Source of the DNA: Bacillota bacterium
GTDB taxonomy: Bacteria; Bacillota; Clostridia; Oscillospirales; Acutalibacteraceae
Length of the DNA stretch: 43,190 nt
Direction of reading: 5' to 3'
NCBI GenBank assembly: GCA_023420245.1
Contig: JAEZWL010000208.1
Coordinates: 1-43,190, forward strand
Positions within the stretch are counted from its first letter, which is position 1, and the number at the start of each line of letters is the position of its first letter. Under the pieces are notes generated by a model. The model saw nothing but the letters and a program-made list of their open reading frames with translations. It made no database searches and was not told where the DNA came from. Below, piece after piece: positions 1 to 8,138 of this stretch. Made by a program: the position numbers and the translations under genes.

Positions 1-2
1 AG

Positions 3-68
3 CTACCTAAGCAGCAAAAACCAAAAACGGGAACGTCGATTGAGTCGCTGATAAGCGGCTCTCTTTAA
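3..68 (+). CDS. 3' end of an upstream phage gene, possibly head maturation protease (partial)
   Basis: One open frame enters the window at base 3 and ends at TAA 66-68, about 15 bases before the capsid gene's ribosome binding site. Only about 21 residues are visible, ending in PKTGTSIESLISGSL. The gene before an HK97 capsid gene is usually the ClpP-like or U35-type prohead protease, so that is the positional guess. The sequence alone is too short to prove the family, and another frame ends at 49-51. Confidence 0.3.
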   Translation, partial: LPKQQKPKTGTSIESLISGSL

Positions 69-98
69 TTTCCCACTAATTTTAAGGAGGAACACACA

Positions 99-1307
99 AT
101 GAGTAAAATTCTTGAACTGCGAGAAAAGCGCGCCAAGGCATGGGACGCGGCAAAGGCGTTCCTGGACACCAAGCGCGGGGGGGACGGTCTGCTCTCCGCC
201 GAGGACACCTCGACCTACGACAAGATGGAAGCCGACGTTGTGGCTCTGGGCAAGGAAATCGAGCGCCTTGAGCGCCAGTCCGTGATCGACGCGGAGCTGT
301 CGAAGACCACCAGCAATCCCATCACCAACACCCCGTCCAAGGGTACGGAGGAAAAAACCGGGCGCGCGTCCGCCGAGTACAAAAGGTCGTTCTGGAACGC
401 CATGCGTACCCGTGCCGGCGAGGGACTCGACCCGGTCGTGAAAAACGCTCTGCAGATCGGTACCGACACCGAGGGAGGCTACCTTGTCCCGAACGAATTC
501 GAGCGCAATCTTGTGGAAGCCCTTGAGGAGGAGAACATTTTCCGCAGGCTGGCAAACGTCATCACCACCTCTTCCGGCGACCGTAAAATCCCGGTTGTGG
601 CGTCCAAGGGCACGGCGTCCTGGATTGACGAGGAAGGCGCTATTCCCGAAAGCGACGACAGCTTCGGTCAGGTTTCCATCGGCGCGTATAAGCTGGGCAC
701 CCTGATCAAGGTTTCCGAGGAGCTGCTCAACGACAGCGTGTTTAACCTCGAATCGTATATTTCGAGGGAGTTTGCCCGCCGCATCGGCAACAAGGAGGAG
801 GAATCCTTCTTCGGAGGCGACGGTTCCGGCAAACCGACCGGCATCCTTGCCGCCACGGGCGGCGCACAGCTTGGCGTGACCACTGCCGGCGCCACGGCAA
901 TTACCCTGGACGAGGTGCTTGACCTCTTCTATTCGCTGAAAGCGCCCTACCGCAACAAGGCTGTTTTCGTGATGAACGATTCCACCGTCAAGGCTATCCG
1001 CAAGCTCAAGGACAGCCAGGGCCAGTATCTCTGGCAGCCCTCCATTCAGGCGGGCACGCCCGATACCATTCTAAACCGTCCACTGTACACCTCCTCCTAT
1101 GTTCCCGCCATTGCGGCGGCCGCTAAGACTGTCGCGTTCGGCGATTTCAGCTATTACTGGGTTGCCGACCGCCAGGGCAGGGTGTTCAAGCGGCTCAACG
1201 AGTTGTACGCGGCAACGGGTCAGGTGGGCTTCATCGCCACCCAGCGCGTGGATGGCAAGCTGATTCTGCCCGAAGCCATCAAAGTTCTCCAGCAGAAAGC
1301 ATCGTAA
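99..1307 (+). CDS. Phage major capsid protein, HK97 family
   Basis: This 402-residue protein has the layout of HK97-fold capsid precursors. Residues 1 to about 75 are charged and helical (the delta/scaffolding domain, with many Lys and Glu). A linker follows, then the shell domain from about residue 100. It contains the typical passage GTDTEGGYLVPNEF (N-arm) and IPVVASKGTASWIDEEGA. The N-terminal domain is probably cut off by a prohead protease encoded upstream. The start is fixed by AAGGAGG at 84-90, eight bases ahead of ATG. It opens the block of head and tail genes that follow on the same strand. Family assignment is firm; the cleavage site is not determined here. Confidence 0.95.
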   Translation: MSKILELREKRAKAWDAAKAFLDTKRGGDGLLSAEDTSTYDKMEADVVALGKEIERLERQSVIDAELSKTTSNPITNTPSKGTEEKTGRASAEYKRSFWNAMRTRAGEGLDPVVKNALQIGTDTEGGYLVPNEFERNLVEALEEENIFRRLANVITTSSGDRKIPVVASKGTASWIDEEGAIPESDDSFGQVSIGAYKLGTLIKVSEELLNDSVFNLESYISREFARRIGNKEEESFFGGDGSGKPTGILAATGGAQLGVTTAGATAITLDEVLDLFYSLKAPYRNKAVFVMNDSTVKAIRKLKDSQGQYLWQPSIQAGTPDTILNRPLYTSSYVPAIAAAAKTVAFGDFSYYWVADRQGRVFKRLNELYAATGQVGFIATQRVDGKLILPEAIKVLQQKAS

Positions 1308-1328
1308 GGAAGGGGGGGGTAAGGCGGC

Positions 1329-1649
1329 ATGGCACTGATTGACGATTTACTGCCCAAGGTCAAGGCGAACCTCATATTGGAGCACAGTGCGGATGATGAA
1401 CTTTTAAAGGGATTCATCCGCGTCGCTGTTTCCTACGCCGAAAGCTACCAGCATATTGCCGGTGGCGCTTATGCGGAAAATGCCATGCCGCCCACAACCG
1501 AGCAGGCTGTGATTATGCTTTCGTCTCACTTTTACGAAAGTCGGGATGGCAGCACCGGCGGCTTTTTTTCGGATAATGTGCAGGCCGGACAGCAGGTGTG
1601 GGATACGGTCAATATTCTTCTGCGGCTTGACCGCAATTGGAAGGTATGA
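1329..1649 (+). CDS. Head-tail connector protein (gp6-like)
   Basis: This 106-residue protein is mostly helical, with a pattern typical of the gp6/YqbG-like DNA packaging connectors: an N-terminal helix with LLPKVKANLILEHSADDEL, then VAVSYAESYQH, and a C-terminal TVNILLRLDRNWKV. Such proteins form a ring below the portal through which DNA passes. It follows the capsid gene by 21 bases, where this family normally sits. Its stop overlaps the region of the next gene's start, so the two are translationally coupled. The assignment rests on size, order and these motifs. Confidence 0.85.
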   Translation: MALIDDLLPKVKANLILEHSADDELLKGFIRVAVSYAESYQHIAGGAYAENAMPPTTEQAVIMLSSHFYESRDGSTGGFFSDNVQAGQQVWDTVNILLRLDRNWKV

Positions 1650-1651
1650 GT

Positions 1652-1987
1652 ATGAGCTTTGGAAAGATGAACAGCTTCATCGATGTCATATCGACTGAGC
1701 CTGTAAAGGACAGCGAGGGCTTTGTTACCGATGGCGACCATATCATCGCGTCCGTGCGCGCCTACAAGGAAGATCGTCACGGTAATGAACGTTGGGCAAA
1801 TATGGCGGCTTTCAGCGAAGCAACCGCCCTCTTTCGTTTTCGGAAGATTCCCGGCATCGAGATAACAACTTCACTGTTTATCGTCTGCGGCGGTGAGCGA
1901 TACCGCATTGTTAGCGCGGAGGATATTCGAGGGCGTGGAATGTATGTCGAGGTGCTGGCGGAAAAACAAGAAGGGACGGTGAGATGA
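1652..1987 (+). CDS. Phage head closure protein (SPP1 gp16-like)
   Basis: A protein of about 111 residues rich in beta strands, with the head-closure pattern GKMNSFIDVISTEPVKDSEG near the start and CGGERYRIVSAEDIRGRGMYVEV near the end. These proteins close the connector after DNA packaging. I chose ATG 1652 because GGAAGG at 1639-1644 lies seven bases upstream. ATG 1646 overlaps the previous stop (ATGA) but lies too close to that ribosome binding site, and TTG 1637 is also in frame. The 3' end overlaps the next gene by four bases. Confidence 0.82.
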   Translation: MSFGKMNSFIDVISTEPVKDSEGFVTDGDHIIASVRAYKEDRHGNERWANMAAFSEATALFRFRKIPGIEITTSLFIVCGGERYRIVSAEDIRGRGMYVEVLAEKQEGTVR

Positions 1988-2418
1988 TGGCAAAAGCTGA
2001 GATAAAAATGCCGGAAGACTTCTTGCTGAAGCTTTCCCGCCTTGGTGACCAAACGGACACGATTATCCCAAAAGTGCTGGAGGCAGGCGGCAAGGTTGTT
2101 CTGGACAAGGTGAAAAGCAACCTTTCCTCAGTGGTCGGCAGCGGAACAAAGGAAAAAAGCCGCTCAACTGGTGAGTTGGAACGCTCCCTCGCTCTTTCCC
2201 CTGCAAAGCAGAACCGGAACGACGACTGGGATGTAAAGGTCGGTTTTGCCGAGCCGCGCTCTGACCGGGACTCCAATGCAAAAATTGCCAACATTCTTGA
2301 ATACGGCAAAGCCGGTCAGCCGCCCAAACCATTTTTAAAACCGGCGAGGACGCAGAGCCGTAGTGCCTGCATTAATGTGATGAAGACGAAGCTGCAGGAG
2401 GAGGTTGACGATATATGA
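1984..2418 (+). CDS. HK97 gp10-like neck/tail-joining protein
   Basis: This 144-residue protein begins with a helix (FLLKLSRLGDQTDTIIPKVL) and ends in FLKPARTQSRSACINVMK, the 'FLRPA' type C-terminal signature of the HK97 gp10 family. It also has ILEYGKAGQPPKPF, the glycine/proline-rich segment usual in that family. Members join the neck to the tail. ATG 1984 overlaps the previous stop; ATG 1987 directly after it is an alternative. The 3' end overlaps the next gene by four bases, so the genes are tightly coupled. Confidence 0.85.
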   Translation: MMAKAEIKMPEDFLLKLSRLGDQTDTIIPKVLEAGGKVVLDKVKSNLSSVVGSGTKEKSRSTGELERSLALSPAKQNRNDDWDVKVGFAEPRSDRDSNAKIANILEYGKAGQPPKPFLKPARTQSRSACINVMKTKLQEEVDDI

Positions 2419-2753
2419 GCATTTTAGCAGAACTGAACACCCTGCTTTCGCCGGTTCTCCCTGTGGAGACCGGTGTTTTTTCGGGCGTCCCTCCCGACGA
2501 ATACCTTGTGCTCACGCCAATGACAGACGAATTTGCCCTGTTTGGTGACAATATGCCTCTGATCGATGTGTCCGAAGTGCGGATTTCGCTTTTTACCAAG
2601 GGCAATTACCTCCAGAGGAAAAAGCAGATTACCGCATCGCTGCTCACGGCTGATTTTACGATAACCGACCGCCGCTACATCGGGCATGAGGACGATACCG
2701 GCTACCACCACTACGCCATTGATGTGGAAAAATCATACGAAACGGAGGAATAA
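2415..2753 (+). CDS. Tail terminator/completion protein candidate
   Basis: A 112-residue alpha/beta protein lying between the gp10-like and major tail genes, where siphovirus tail terminators (DUF3168 and related) are found. Visible features are LPVETGVFSGVPPDEYLVLTPM near the N-terminus and a C-terminal YIGHEDDTGYHHYAIDVEK strand pattern ending in acidic residues. The start ATG overlaps the previous stop (ATGA). The role is inferred mainly from gene order and size; the sequence itself does not carry a decisive motif that I recognise. Confidence 0.65.
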   Translation: MSILAELNTLLSPVLPVETGVFSGVPPDEYLVLTPMTDEFALFGDNMPLIDVSEVRISLFTKGNYLQRKKQITASLLTADFTITDRRYIGHEDDTGYHHYAIDVEKSYETEE

Positions 2754-2757
2754 CACT

Positions 2758-3357
2758 ATGGCAACTATCGGTCTTGACAGACTGTTTTACTCAAAAATCA
2801 CCGAAGCCGAGGACGGCGGCGAAACCTACGGAACCCCCGTCTCGCTCGCCAAGGCAATCTCGGCGGAGCTTTCCATTGAATTGGCCGAGGCGGTGCTGTA
2901 TGCCGACGACGGCGCTGCGGAGGTCATTAAGGATTTCAAATCCGGCAAACTTACCCTTGGTGTGGACGATATCGGCGTTACCGCCGCGCAGGATTTGACC
3001 GGGGCAGCAGCTGATGCCAACGGTGTGCTGATCTCGGCAAGCGAAAACATCGGCGCACCCGTCGCGATTGGATTCCGTGCGCTCAAGCCAGACGGCAAGT
3101 ACCGCTATTTCTGGCTTTACCGGGTGAAATTCGGTATTCCGGCGACCAACCTGCAAACCAAAGGAGACTCCATAACGTTCCAGACCCCCACCATTGAGGG
3201 CACGGTCATGCGCCGCAATAAGCTGGACGGACAGAGTCATCACCCGTGGAAGGCAGAGGTTACTGAAGGCGGGGCGGGTGTTCCCGCAGATACCATCACC
3301 GGCTGGTTCGGCGAGGTATATGAACCCGTCTATACCGCAACGCCACCTGCAGGTTAA
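2758..3357 (+). CDS. Major tail protein (TP901-1/phi13-type)
   Basis: This protein of about 199 residues starts MATIGLDRLFYSKITEAEDG, which matches the start pattern of phi13/TP901-1-type major tail proteins from Firmicutes phages. It also shows the family features LSIELAEAVLYADDGAAEV and FRALKPDGKYRYFWLYRVKF. It polymerises into the tail tube. ATG 2758 was chosen because GGAGG (2744-2748) is close upstream; the open frame extends further 5' but that part overlaps the previous gene. It precedes the G/GT chaperone pair, as expected. Confidence 0.9.
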   Translation: MATIGLDRLFYSKITEAEDGGETYGTPVSLAKAISAELSIELAEAVLYADDGAAEVIKDFKSGKLTLGVDDIGVTAAQDLTGAAADANGVLISASENIGAPVAIGFRALKPDGKYRYFWLYRVKFGIPATNLQTKGDSITFQTPTIEGTVMRRNKLDGQSHHPWKAEVTEGGAGVPADTITGWFGEVYEPVYTATPPAG

Positions 3358-3378
3358 TAAGGAAAGGGGCAACGACTT

Positions 3379-3768
3379 ATGAACGATGAAAGAAGCGCTG
3401 TTATTAACATTGGCGGCAAGGAGTATGAGCTGGTGCTGACCACCCGCGCGACCAAGGCGATCGCGGGACGGTACGGCGGACTTGAGAACCTCGGCGAAAA
3501 GCTGATGAAATCCGAAAATTTTGAGATGGCTCTGGATGAGATTGTGTGGTTGCTGACCCTGCTTGCAAACCAGTCCATCTTAATTCACAATCTCAAAAAC
3601 AAAGATAAACCGGAAGCATTGCTCACCGAGGACGAGGTTGAACTGCTCACTTCACCCCTTGATCTGGCGGCATACAAGACAGCCCTCACGGAAGCCATGT
3701 TCCGGGGCACCAAACGCAATGTGGAAAGTGAGGAGGAATCCTCCTCAAAAAACGCGGAAGTCGGGTAG
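3379..3768 (+). CDS. Tail assembly chaperone G
   Basis: A 129-residue acidic protein between the major tail and tape measure genes, where siphovirus gpG homologs lie. It opens MNDERSAVINIGGKEYELVLTT, a beta hairpin followed by helices, which is common for these chaperones in Firmicutes phages. They bind the tape measure protein and recruit tail-tube subunits. The zero-frame product ends at TAG 3766-3768. Just upstream is a slippery heptamer that lets some ribosomes shift -1 and make the longer G-T protein (see next entries). Confidence 0.85.
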   Translation: MNDERSAVINIGGKEYELVLTTRATKAIAGRYGGLENLGEKLMKSENFEMALDEIVWLLTLLANQSILIHNLKNKDKPEALLTEDEVELLTSPLDLAAYKTALTEAMFRGTKRNVESEEESSSKNAEVG

Positions 3769-3974
3769 ACAGACCGTGTCAGATTCCTGACACGGAAGTC
3801 TTTACCCGGCTTTTTTATTACGGAACGGTGCAGATGGGTATGGGTGCGGAGAATTTCTGGCTCATGCCCATCGGCCTGTTTCTGGACCTGTGGGCCTGCC
3901 ACAAGCAGTTTATCGGCATAGAAAAGCCGAAGAAAACCCGGACGATTGACGATATCATTCCGCCGGGCATTTAG
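3379..3974 (+). CDS. Tail assembly chaperone G-T (made by -1 frameshift at 3747-3753)
   Basis: Shifting -1 on the heptamer A AAA AAC at 3747-3753 joins codons 1-125 of G to a second frame that starts at base 3753 and stays open to TAG 3972-3974. The T part is about 73 residues and contains EVFTRLFYYGTVQMGMGAE and ENFWLMPIGLFLDLW, a pattern usual for the T half of phage tail chaperones. The T part has no ribosome binding site or good start of its own. The product is about 198 residues. It should act with G on the tape measure protein encoded 14 bases downstream. The frameshift is read from sequence and fits established phage biology; the efficiency is unknown. Confidence 0.85.
3730..3795 (+). 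promoter_or_regulatory. Programmed -1 ribosomal frameshift signal
   Basis: Three parts are visible. A Shine-Dalgarno-like AGGAGG lies at 3731-3736, ten bases ahead of the slippery site. The heptamer A AAA AAC lies at 3747-3753 in the correct frame (tcA AAA AAC). A perfect 9-bp hairpin follows, CCGTGTCAG 3774-3782 / CTGACACGG 3787-3795, with loop ATTC. The order matches the E. coli dnaX frameshift site, but the hairpin begins 20 bases after the heptamer, farther than the usual 5-9. The SD-like run can also pair with CTCCTC 3741-3746. Confidence 0.85.
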
Positions 3975-3988
3975 GGAGGTGAGCACAA

Positions 3989-6148
3989 ATGGCGGACAAT
4001 TTCGGCTTAAAAATTGGTGTCGAGGGCGAGCGCGATTTTAAAAAGGCGCTTTCGGATATCAATCAGAGCTTCAAAGTCCTTGGTTCGGAAATGCAGCTGG
4101 TCTCCAGCCAGTTTGATAAGAATGACAAATCCGTTCAGGCGCTCACCTCCCGCAATGAAGTTCTAAACAAGGAAATTGACGCACAGAAGGGCAAAATTGA
4201 AACCCTGCGCGCCGCCTTGCAGAACGCTTCCGAATCATTCGGCGAAAACGATCGCCGCACCCAGAACTGGCAGATTCAGCTGAATAAGGCGCAGGCAGAG
4301 CTTAACGGCATGGAGCGTGAGCTCGAGCAGTCGACGGAAGCTACCGACAATCTTGGCGACGAACTGAAGGACACCGCTGACGAAGCGGAGAAATCCGGTC
4401 CTAAATTTGATAAACTGGGCGGTATCCTCAAAGGCATCGGCGTGACGATGGGCGCGGTGGCTGTTGCGGCAGGTGCGGCGGCAATCAAGCTGGGTAAAGA
4501 AGTTGTGCAGCAGTTCGGTGAGCTGGAACAAAACCTTGGCGGCTCGGAGGCGGTCTTCGGTGCATACGCTGCGTCAATTCAGAAAACCGGAGAAGAAGCG
4601 TACAAAAACCTCGGTGTATCCCAGTCGGATTATCTGGCTACAGCCAACAAAATGGGTGCTTTATTTCAAGGCTCCGGCATCGAGCAACAAAAAAGCCTGG
4701 AGCTGACCGAGAAAGCCATGCAGAGGGCTTCGGACATGGCGTCGGTCATGGGCATCGATATGTCCTCCGCCATGGAAGCCGTCACCGGCGCGGCAAAAGG
4801 CAACTTCACCATGATGGACAATTTGGGTGTGGCGATGAACGCGACCAGCGTTCAGGCATATGCCGCTTCCAAAGGTCTGGATTTCGTATGGAACAGCGCG
4901 AGTAATGCAGAAAAAGCCGAAGTTGCCATGCAGATGTTCTTTGAAAACACGGAGCAGTACGCAGGCAACTTCGCAAGGGAGTCCACGCAAACCATCAGCG
5001 GCTCTATCGGCCTGCTTCAAGCCGCCCTATCTTCATTCACGGCGGGTCTTGGAAACGCAGACGCAGATATGACCAATCTAACGCAGAACCTTGTGGACGC
5101 ATTCCAAGCTGTAGTGAAGAATGTCGTGCCGGTGCTTGAAAATATCGTGGCGGCACTTCCACAGGCAACGGGAGCGATTTTGCAGGCAGTCGGCGACCTT
5201 CTCCCTATGCTGCTTGCAACGGTGACAAACATCTTCACGCAGGTGCTGAACACGATTCTGTCGCTCCTGCCCGAACTCATTCCCGCAGCCGTTGACGCTG
5301 TGATGACGATAGTCGGTGCATTGATTGACAACCTCCCGCTCCTCGTCGACGCGGCGGTGCAATTGGTGGCGGCTCTGGTCGGCGGCATCGGCTCGGCTTT
5401 GCCAGAACTTATCCCGGCGGCAGTGAGCGCGGTCTCAACCATCGTTCAAGGATTGGCGGATAACCTGCCCATGCTCCTTGAAGCGGCGCTGCAGCTCATC
5501 CTCGGGCTTGCCCAGGGTTTGCTGGACGCAATCCCGCAGTTAGTCGCCGCACTGCCCGCCATTATTACCGCCATCGTGACCTTTATCATTGGGGCGATAC
5601 CGCACATTATCGATGCGGGCGTCCAGCTTCTGGTCGCATTGATTGCGAACCTACCAAAAATTATCGTCGAGGTGGTCAAGGCTGTCCCGCAGATCATCGC
5701 GGGGCTGGTAAATGCCTTCACCGGCTACATCGGGCAAATGGCGCAGGTCGGCGGCAACCTTATCAAAGGGTTGTGGCAGGGCATTTCTGACGCAGGCGCG
5801 TGGCTGTGGAACAAAATCAGAGGCTTCTTCGGTGGTATTGTGAGCCGCATTAAGGACTTTTTCGGCATTCACTCTCCGTCGACGCTCTTTGCCGGGCTTG
5901 GAAAAAACATGGGCGAAGGCATCGGCGTGGGCTTCGAGGACGCAATGTCCGCTGTCTCACGGGATATGCAGAATGCCATCCCCACGCGCTTCGATATTAG
6001 TACCGGCGGCGCGTCCGGGCAAGGCGGTGCTGTTTCCGGCGCAAATATCACACAGAACATTTCCGTGGTGTCACCAAAGGCACTGTCTGAAAAGGAACTG
6101 GCGCGGGAATTCAGAAACCTTTCCCGCAAGCTGGCATTGGAATTTTAA
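3989..6148 (+). CDS. Tail tape measure protein
   Basis: A 719-residue protein. Residues 1 to about 135 form a charged coiled coil. Residues about 150-170 are a glycine/alanine-rich hydrophobic stretch. Residues about 365-590 are a long hydrophobic, helix-forming region, and the C-terminal part holds FFGGIVSRIKDFFGIHSPSTLF, the 'FGIHSPS' signature of tape measure C-termini. Inside the hydrophobic part two 44-residue units repeat in tandem, each starting LPELIPAAV (near 5267 and 5399). The protein sets tail length and is thought to help DNA entry. The start has GGGAGG at 3974-3979. The length suggests a tail of roughly 100 nm by the usual rule of thumb. Confidence 0.95.
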   Translation: MADNFGLKIGVEGERDFKKALSDINQSFKVLGSEMQLVSSQFDKNDKSVQALTSRNEVLNKEIDAQKGKIETLRAALQNASESFGENDRRTQNWQIQLNKAQAELNGMERELEQSTEATDNLGDELKDTADEAEKSGPKFDKLGGILKGIGVTMGAVAVAAGAAAIKLGKEVVQQFGELEQNLGGSEAVFGAYAASIQKTGEEAYKNLGVSQSDYLATANKMGALFQGSGIEQQKSLELTEKAMQRASDMASVMGIDMSSAMEAVTGAAKGNFTMMDNLGVAMNATSVQAYAASKGLDFVWNSASNAEKAEVAMQMFFENTEQYAGNFARESTQTISGSIGLLQAALSSFTAGLGNADADMTNLTQNLVDAFQAVVKNVVPVLENIVAALPQATGAILQAVGDLLPMLLATVTNIFTQVLNTILSLLPELIPAAVDAVMTIVGALIDNLPLLVDAAVQLVAALVGGIGSALPELIPAAVSAVSTIVQGLADNLPMLLEAALQLILGLAQGLLDAIPQLVAALPAIITAIVTFIIGAIPHIIDAGVQLLVALIANLPKIIVEVVKAVPQIIAGLVNAFTGYIGQMAQVGGNLIKGLWQGISDAGAWLWNKIRGFFGGIVSRIKDFFGIHSPSTLFAGLGKNMGEGIGVGFEDAMSAVSRDMQNAIPTRFDISTGGASGQGGAVSGANITQNISVVSPKALSEKELAREFRNLSRKLALEF

Positions 6149-6160
6149 GGAGGGGCGGCA

Positions 6161-7012
6161 ATGGAACTGACCTATTTAAACACAACAGGCGAGCGGCTGG
6201 TTCTCCGGCAGACAAGGCCGTTCTTCCTGACGCGCATTGACGGTGCCGGACAAACCAAACAAACCATCAATACCTTTCAGGCACCGGGACAGGACGGCGC
6301 TTTTTATATATCCTCCACACTGGATATGCGCAACATCACACTGGAGGGCACACTCGCGGTTCGCACGACCGATGAGGCCTACGAGTACCGAAAGCAGTTC
6401 CTCCGTATTCTCACGCCAAAACAGCAGGGTACGCTGGTCTACCGCCAGCGGCAGATTTCCTGCGTGGTGGAGGAAGCTGGGTTTACCGCTTCCGTCCGGG
6501 AACGCGCACCGAACTTTTTTGTCAGCCTGCTCTGCCCGTCGCCGTTCTTTGAAACACTCGAGGAGGTGCGGGCGGAGCTTGCCATGTGGACGCCCATGCT
6601 GCATTTCGCGCTGGAAATCCCAGCAGGCGGTATTGAATTCGGTTCACGCCAGCCTAGCCAGATCATCACGGTGGATAACATCGGCGACGTGCCCTGCGGA
6701 TGTCTGATTATGTTCAAAGCCTTGGGGACGGTTACCGACCCTGAGCTTCTGAATATGGACACCGGGGAATATGTCCGGCTGAACACCACCATGGGCGCGG
6801 GCGACGAACTGCGGGTGTACACACACTTTGCGGGGAAGCATGTCGTCAGCGTTACCGGCGGCGTCGAAGTGAATGTCTTTTCCCTGTTGGATACCGGCTC
6901 GACCTTCCTGCAGCTGGCGGCAGGGCGAAACCTCCTTCGGTATGACGCCGGGGCAAATATGGATCTGCTGGAGGTCAGCCTGTATTACCGACCGCAGTTT
7001 CTGGGGGTGTAG
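6161..7012 (+). CDS. Distal tail protein (Dit, siphovirus tail family)
   Basis: This 283-residue protein follows the tape measure gene by 12 bases, with AAGGAGG just upstream of ATG 6161. It has the Dit pattern: ITLEGTLAVRTTDEAYEYRKQFLRILTP in the N-terminal ring domain (split here: positions about 60-90), then PSPFFETLEE linking to a C-terminal galectin-like domain with GDELRVYTHFAGKHV. Dit forms the hub that joins tail tube and baseplate. It is followed by two hairpins before the next tail gene. Confidence 0.9.
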   Translation: MELTYLNTTGERLVLRQTRPFFLTRIDGAGQTKQTINTFQAPGQDGAFYISSTLDMRNITLEGTLAVRTTDEAYEYRKQFLRILTPKQQGTLVYRQRQISCVVEEAGFTASVRERAPNFFVSLLCPSPFFETLEEVRAELAMWTPMLHFALEIPAGGIEFGSRQPSQIITVDNIGDVPCGCLIMFKALGTVTDPELLNMDTGEYVRLNTTMGAGDELRVYTHFAGKHVVSVTGGVEVNVFSLLDTGSTFLQLAAGRNLLRYDAGANMDLLEVSLYYRPQFLGV

Positions 7013-7033
7013 TGTGAAAACAAGTTTTCACAC
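7012..7033 (+). terminator. Short perfect hairpin after dit
   Basis: GTGTGAAAAC (7012-7021) pairs perfectly with GTTTTCACAC (7024-7033). It begins on the last base of the dit stop codon. No U-run follows, so it may be a processing or stability element rather than a terminator. Confidence 0.5.
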
Positions 7034-7035
7034 CT

Positions 7036-7082
7036 AAAAAAGGACATGGAAGCCGTACAGAATGGCTTCCATGTCCTTTTTT
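7036..7082 (+). terminator. Bidirectional intrinsic terminator-like hairpin inside the tail operon
   Basis: A perfect 19-bp inverted repeat: 7036-7054 (six A, then GGACATGGAAGCC) pairs with 7064-7082 (GGCTTCCATGTCC, then six T), with a 9-base loop. The A-tract and T-tract make it look like a terminator on either strand. It lies between two structural genes on the same strand, so it should act as an attenuator or need antitermination. Confidence 0.8.
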
Positions 7083-7097
7083 GAGAGGAGAAAAACT

Positions 7098-8138
7098 ATG
7101 CAGCTGTATGTCTTTAACGAAAACCGGGAGCTTGCCGGAGTCGTGGAATCCTTTGAGTATCTGCGCTGGACCCGGCGGTATTCCCAATGCGGTGCATTTG
7201 AACTGAAGGCAATTGCAACCATCGAAAACCTCGCCCTTCTGATGCTGGGCAACCTCCTGTGGAAGAGTGACGACGAGGAATCCGGGATTATCGAATATGC
7301 AGAGCTGTCGCAGGACGACAAAGAAATTATCACGGTCAGCGGCCGATTTGCAACGTCCTATCTCTCCCGACGCATCGTATGGGATACGGAAATCCTCAAC
7401 GGTGGGTTGTCCGCCTGCGTCGGTCAGCTTCTGCAAAACCATTTGATCAGACCCGGAAATACCGAACGTCAGATGGACTTTATTTCTTATACGGACGACG
7501 GTATATCGGATTCCATCAGCACGCAGATTTCCTACAAAAATCTCATGGACGCGGTAACCGGGCTTTGTGAAGCGGCGGACACGGGCATCAAAACGGTATT
7601 CAGTCCCGCCGGAAAATCGTTCACGGTGCGGCTCTATAAAGGGGCACAGTCTCAGGCCGTTTTTGCCCGGGAGTATGAAAACCTAACCTCCCAGACCTTT
7701 ACGAGGAGTGCAATGGACTATGCAAATGTGGCGCTCATCGGCGGCGAGGGCGAAGGCACGGAGCGCGTGTTCGCCGTTTCCGGGGACGGCTCCGGAGCAG
7801 ACCGAAGGGAAACCTTTGTGGATTCCAAAGACCTGCGCTCGGAGGATTTCGGCGAGGAATATACCGCCGCTTTGCTGTTTCGCGGTCAGAGCAAGCTTTC
7901 CGAGCTTGTCATGACACAGTCCTTTGATGCCGCTGTCAATCCCCACGGCAACTTGCGGTACAAGACGGACTTTGATATCGGTCAGACAGTGAAAGTCCTC
8001 TCAAAAAAATGGGGTGTCACGCTTTCCACCCGTATTACGGAGATTGAGGAAAGCTACGACAGAGACGGTCAGAGCCTTGGGATTACCTTCGGCAAGGGTG
8101 TGCTCACCTTGTCGCAAAAACTGAAGGGAGTGATGTAA
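7098..8138 (+). CDS. Phage tail protein, ReqiPepy6 Gp37-like family
   Basis: A protein of about 346 residues starting MQLYVFNENRELAGVVESF, with the family's 'W.RRYSQCGAFEL' passage and VSGRFATSYLSRRIV. Gp37-like proteins sit at the tail tip after Dit, in the position of the Tal/hub protein. Typical C-terminal features are GQTVKVLSKKWGVTLSTRIT and EIEESYDRDGQSLGITFGKG. ATG 7098 was chosen because GAGAGGAG (7083-7090) precedes it; the in-frame ATG 7062 lies inside the upstream hairpin. The stop abuts the next gene's ATG. Confidence 0.88.
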   Translation: MQLYVFNENRELAGVVESFEYLRWTRRYSQCGAFELKAIATIENLALLMLGNLLWKSDDEESGIIEYAELSQDDKEIITVSGRFATSYLSRRIVWDTEILNGGLSACVGQLLQNHLIRPGNTERQMDFISYTDDGISDSISTQISYKNLMDAVTGLCEAADTGIKTVFSPAGKSFTVRLYKGAQSQAVFAREYENLTSQTFTRSAMDYANVALIGGEGEGTERVFAVSGDGSGADRRETFVDSKDLRSEDFGEEYTAALLFRGQSKLSELVMTQSFDAAVNPHGNLRYKTDFDIGQTVKVLSKKWGVTLSTRITEIEESYDRDGQSLGITFGKGVLTLSQKLKGVM

